A DNA stretch of 64,000 nt from Scatosoma sp045654025 (GTDB lineage: Bacteria > Bacillota > Clostridia > Christensenellales > Borkfalkiaceae). The position numbers were made by a program, and so were the translations under genes. The stretch covers positions 18,369 through 82,368 of the forward strand of contig JAZOMO010000020.1 of the NCBI GenBank assembly GCA_045654025.1. The letters are read 5' to 3'. Shown one piece after another: positions 62,193 to 64,000 of this stretch (position 1 is its first letter; the number at the start of each line of letters is the position of its first letter). The notes under the pieces were generated by a model. It had not been told where the DNA came from and did not search any database. It saw only the letters and a list, made by a program, of their open reading frames with translations.

Positions 62193-63410
62193 ATGACACA
62201 ACAAAACAACCTTTCGAAAAGATACTTTATATTAGCCGCGGGCGTTTTGGCAATGCTGTTTGCAGGCATCATATACGCTTGGTCGATTTTAAAAGCCCCC
62301 CTTAAGGGTCATCTTTCCTACGAGGAATCCGCCCTTTCCTTGAACTATACACTTACGCTTTGCTTTTTTTGTTTGGGCGGGTTCTCTTCTAGCTATATCG
62401 TAAAACGCATCGGTCCTCGACTTACCATTCTGATTGCAGGCGTTTTGGCAGGGCTTGGCTTTATTTTAACAAGCCTGCTGACCGCAGAAAGCGGCATACT
62501 GCTTTATTTGACCTACGCCTTGCTCGCTGGGTCGGGAATCGGCACGTCGTATATCATTATCATTTCGTCGGTAAACGCTTGGTTTCCCGATAAGCGCGGG
62601 ATTTCGTCCGGCGCACTGATGATGGGGTTTGGTCTGAGCACCCTTTTGTTTGGCAAGATTGCGGACGCGTTGTTTGACAGCAGCTTTGGTTGGCGAAACA
62701 CCTACTTCGTACTCGGCGTCGCCCTCGTCCTCGTAATTAGTCTTTCTTCCTTTATTATAAAAGCCCCCGACAGCAGCATTTCTCTGCCGCAAAAAAAGGC
62801 AGCCAAAACAAAGCAGGAAGATTTCGAGGTGAAGGATTACACCCCCAAAGAAATGATTCGCAATTTTACCTTCTGGCGAATGTTTCTTTCGCTTGCTTTT
62901 ATCGCCGCCGTTGGCAATTCGGTTATTAGCTCGGCCCGTGACTTAGCGATTTCCGTCGGGGCGCAAACTGACCTTGCCACCACACTTGTCGGCATTCTTG
63001 CCGTTTGCAACGGTGTTGGTAGAATTCTGACCGGCGTGGCGTTTGATACGCTTGGACGGCGATTCACGCTGTTGTATGCAGGGGTATTAGCCATTATCGC
63101 ATCGGGCGTCAGCCTGCTTGCGGTATGTATCACCTCGTTGCCGCTGTGTATCGTTGGGCTTTGCTTAACGGGGCTTGCCTACGGCACAGTACCCACGGTT
63201 CCGTCCGCGCTCATCGCTACGTTGTATGGTCAAAAGCACTATTCCGCCAACCTTAGCCTTAGTGGGTTTAATTTAGTGCTTGGAGCATTTATTGCAACCG
63301 GCTGTTCAGCCATCTGCGAAGCAAGCGGCGGGTATATCGCACCGTTTATCGTATTGCTTGCCCTTTCGGTCATCGCATTCGTCCTGAATTTAACCATTAA
63401 GAAGCCGTAA
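62193..63410 (+). CDS. MFS transporter, oxalate:formate antiporter (OFA) family
   Basis: 405 residues, twelve predicted helices. The OFA-type N-terminus FILAAGVLAMLFAGIIYAWSILKAPL and the second-helix region LCFFCLGGFSSSYIVKRIGPR are characteristic, with NAWFPDKRGISSGALMMGFGLS and the second-half repeat ILAVCNGVGRILTGVAFDTLGRR. Substrate is likely a monocarboxylate or small organic acid; not resolvable. A weak or absent ribosome binding site precedes the ATG. Confidence 0.9.
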   Translation: MTQQNNLSKRYFILAAGVLAMLFAGIIYAWSILKAPLKGHLSYEESALSLNYTLTLCFFCLGGFSSSYIVKRIGPRLTILIAGVLAGLGFILTSLLTAESGILLYLTYALLAGSGIGTSYIIIISSVNAWFPDKRGISSGALMMGFGLSTLLFGKIADALFDSSFGWRNTYFVLGVALVLVISLSSFIIKAPDSSISLPQKKAAKTKQEDFEVKDYTPKEMIRNFTFWRMFLSLAFIAAVGNSVISSARDLAISVGAQTDLATTLVGILAVCNGVGRILTGVAFDTLGRRFTLLYAGVLAIIASGVSLLAVCITSLPLCIVGLCLTGLAYGTVPTVPSALIATLYGQKHYSANLSLSGFNLVLGAFIATGCSAICEASGGYIAPFIVLLALSVIAFVLNLTIKKP

Positions 63411-63426
63411 TCACTATAAAAAATAT

Positions 63427-63464
63427 AAAAAGTTGGATACACCGAGGTGTGTCCAACTTTTTTT
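63427..63464 (+). terminator. Intrinsic terminator of the MFS gene
   Basis: A 16-bp stem with one mismatch (63427-63442 with 63447-63462), loop CGAG, followed by further Ts; it ends 16 bp after the stop codon region. Confidence 0.9.
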
Positions 63465-63481
63465 AATTGTGATTGAGCTGA

Positions 63482-63661
63482 TTAAAAATGGCCGCCTTGG
63501 ATTTCCGACATGTTTTTGCCGTGAATGATATGCGTCCTGTCTTCCGGTACATACGAATCAGGGAAATGCACCATGACGTTCTCTTTTTCAAGCTTTGCTT
63601 GCAAGGTCTTTATGCAGACGTTTGCAACGGCTTTGTTTTCCTTCAAGCTCTGACAAGCCAC
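63482..63661 (-). CDS. Possible small or truncated protein, 59 codons
   Basis: On the minus strand an open frame from GTG 63661 to TAA 63482 encodes a protein-like sequence ending in ENVMVHFPDSYVPEDRTHI and IIHGKNMSEIQGGHF. An in-frame TAG lies four codons before the GTG and no good Shine-Dalgarno is present, so it may be the C-terminal remnant of a larger gene. An overlapping + strand frame (63488-63709) is less protein-like. I do not recognise a family. Confidence 0.35.
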   Translation of the reverse strand: MACQSLKENKAVANVCIKTLQAKLEKENVMVHFPDSYVPEDRTHIIHGKNMSEIQGGHF

Positions 63662-63854
63662 TTCGCCCGCACACTATTCGCCGACGGTATACTTTCGCCC
63701 TATAATTAACTATTCTGCAATTACTCACTCCTGTAAGCATACCAAAAAGCAACCATTATTTCAAGAAAAAAACAAATACCACGCCGCATTTTCTACTACC
63801 GCACAAAATACACACATCAACCCAGAAAAATATTAAATCCCCCTCGATTAGCTA

Positions 63855-63882
63855 TTGACAAATCAAAAAAAAGTGATACAAT
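63855..63882 (+). promoter_or_regulatory. Promoter of the gene running off the window
   Basis: TTGACA (63855-63860), 16 bp, TACAAT (63877-63882), about 80 bp before the ATG at 63963. Confidence 0.8.
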
Positions 63883-63962
63883 ATTTATATAATAATTACG
63901 TCACCATTTTTTGGAAACGGATTTATTGTTATCTTGGAAAAATTGAAAAGGAAGGAAAAATA

Positions 63963-64000
63963 ATGAAAAAGAAAACAATCGCCAATTTATTGGCCTTGGT
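63963..64000 (+). CDS. Start of an exported protein or lipoprotein (3' end outside window)
   Basis: Only the first 12 codons are present: MKKKTIANLLAL, a typical basic-then-hydrophobic signal peptide start. AAGGAAGG lies 7-14 nt before the ATG and a consensus promoter about 80 bp upstream. The product cannot be identified. Confidence 0.7.
   Translation, partial: MKKKTIANLLAL

Noticed and set aside
63488..63709. 73-codon + strand open frame after the MFS gene
   Set aside because: It follows a terminator without a new promoter and its translation is less protein-like than the overlapping minus-strand frame.

Overview
This window reads as a chromosomal segment of an anaerobic, endospore-forming Firmicute of class Clostridia, probably an uncultured gut-type member of the Christensenellales or a neighbouring order; the order-level placement is an inference. 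Supporting observations are a complete spoIIIAA-AH operon, spoIVB and a gerW/ytfJ-like gene, the clostridial IspH-ribosomal protein S1 fusion, a biotin-dependent Na+-pumping decarboxylase operon, a Gram-positive SOS box ahead of lexA, AGGAGG-type ribosome binding sites and many textbook sigma-A promoters (TTGACA, 17 bp, TATAAT). No rRNA, CRISPR array, insertion sequence or prophage was seen.

Layout. 1-9183 (+): glycogen operon glgB(partial)-glgC-glgD-glgA-glgP plus a GH13 maltodextrin hydrolase. 9184-12750 (+): a stand-alone tyrosine recombinase on an apparently leaderless transcript, hflX, a small Cys-rich ORF on the other strand, and SOS-regulated lexA. 12795-32484 (-): rluB, a DacF-type carboxypeptidase, gerW, DUF2953, scpB-scpA, a site-2 protease, lysA, a second carboxypeptidase, and then a block largely collinear with Bacillus subtilis spoIIIAA-AH...yqhY-nusB-folD...ispA...tlyA-argR-recN-spoIVB; xseAB, dxs and spo0A are missing at their usual places. 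32645-37848 (-): ispH-rpsA fusion, plsC, an aroH-cmk fusion and a HI0933-type flavoprotein. 38009-43026 (-): the decarboxylase operon (12S-like carboxyltransferase, gamma, biotin carrier, beta, 5S/OadA). 43181-48786 (-): TVP38 protein, rnhA, AEC carrier, thiI and its partner cysteine desulfurase, a small membrane protein, with a tRNA-Trp on the + strand between rnhA and the AEC gene.

48809-56394 (-) is the most peculiar metabolic region. CarA has lost both its glutaminase Cys and His. CarB is fused in frame to a diaminopimelate-epimerase-like domain that has lost its first catalytic Cys. A long leader upstream holds a promoter, a 46-codon ORF whose stop codon lies inside an intrinsic terminator, and a 282-bp element bounded by perfect 20-bp inverted repeats. 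Upstream lies a degenerate ArgJ-like gene coupled to an acyl-ACP thioesterase gene.

56611-64000: a striking 836-residue protein with a PadR DNA-binding domain, about 500 residues of coiled coil and four C-terminal membrane helices (56611-59121, +), then an Lrp regulator, tRNA-Val, an mgtC-like gene, mnmA, an OFA-type MFS transporter, a doubtful small ORF and the first codons of another gene. The strongest candidates for something undescribed are the PadR-coiled-coil-membrane protein and the car locus (inactive glutaminase, CarB-DapF fusion, attenuator-like leader and inverted-repeat element).
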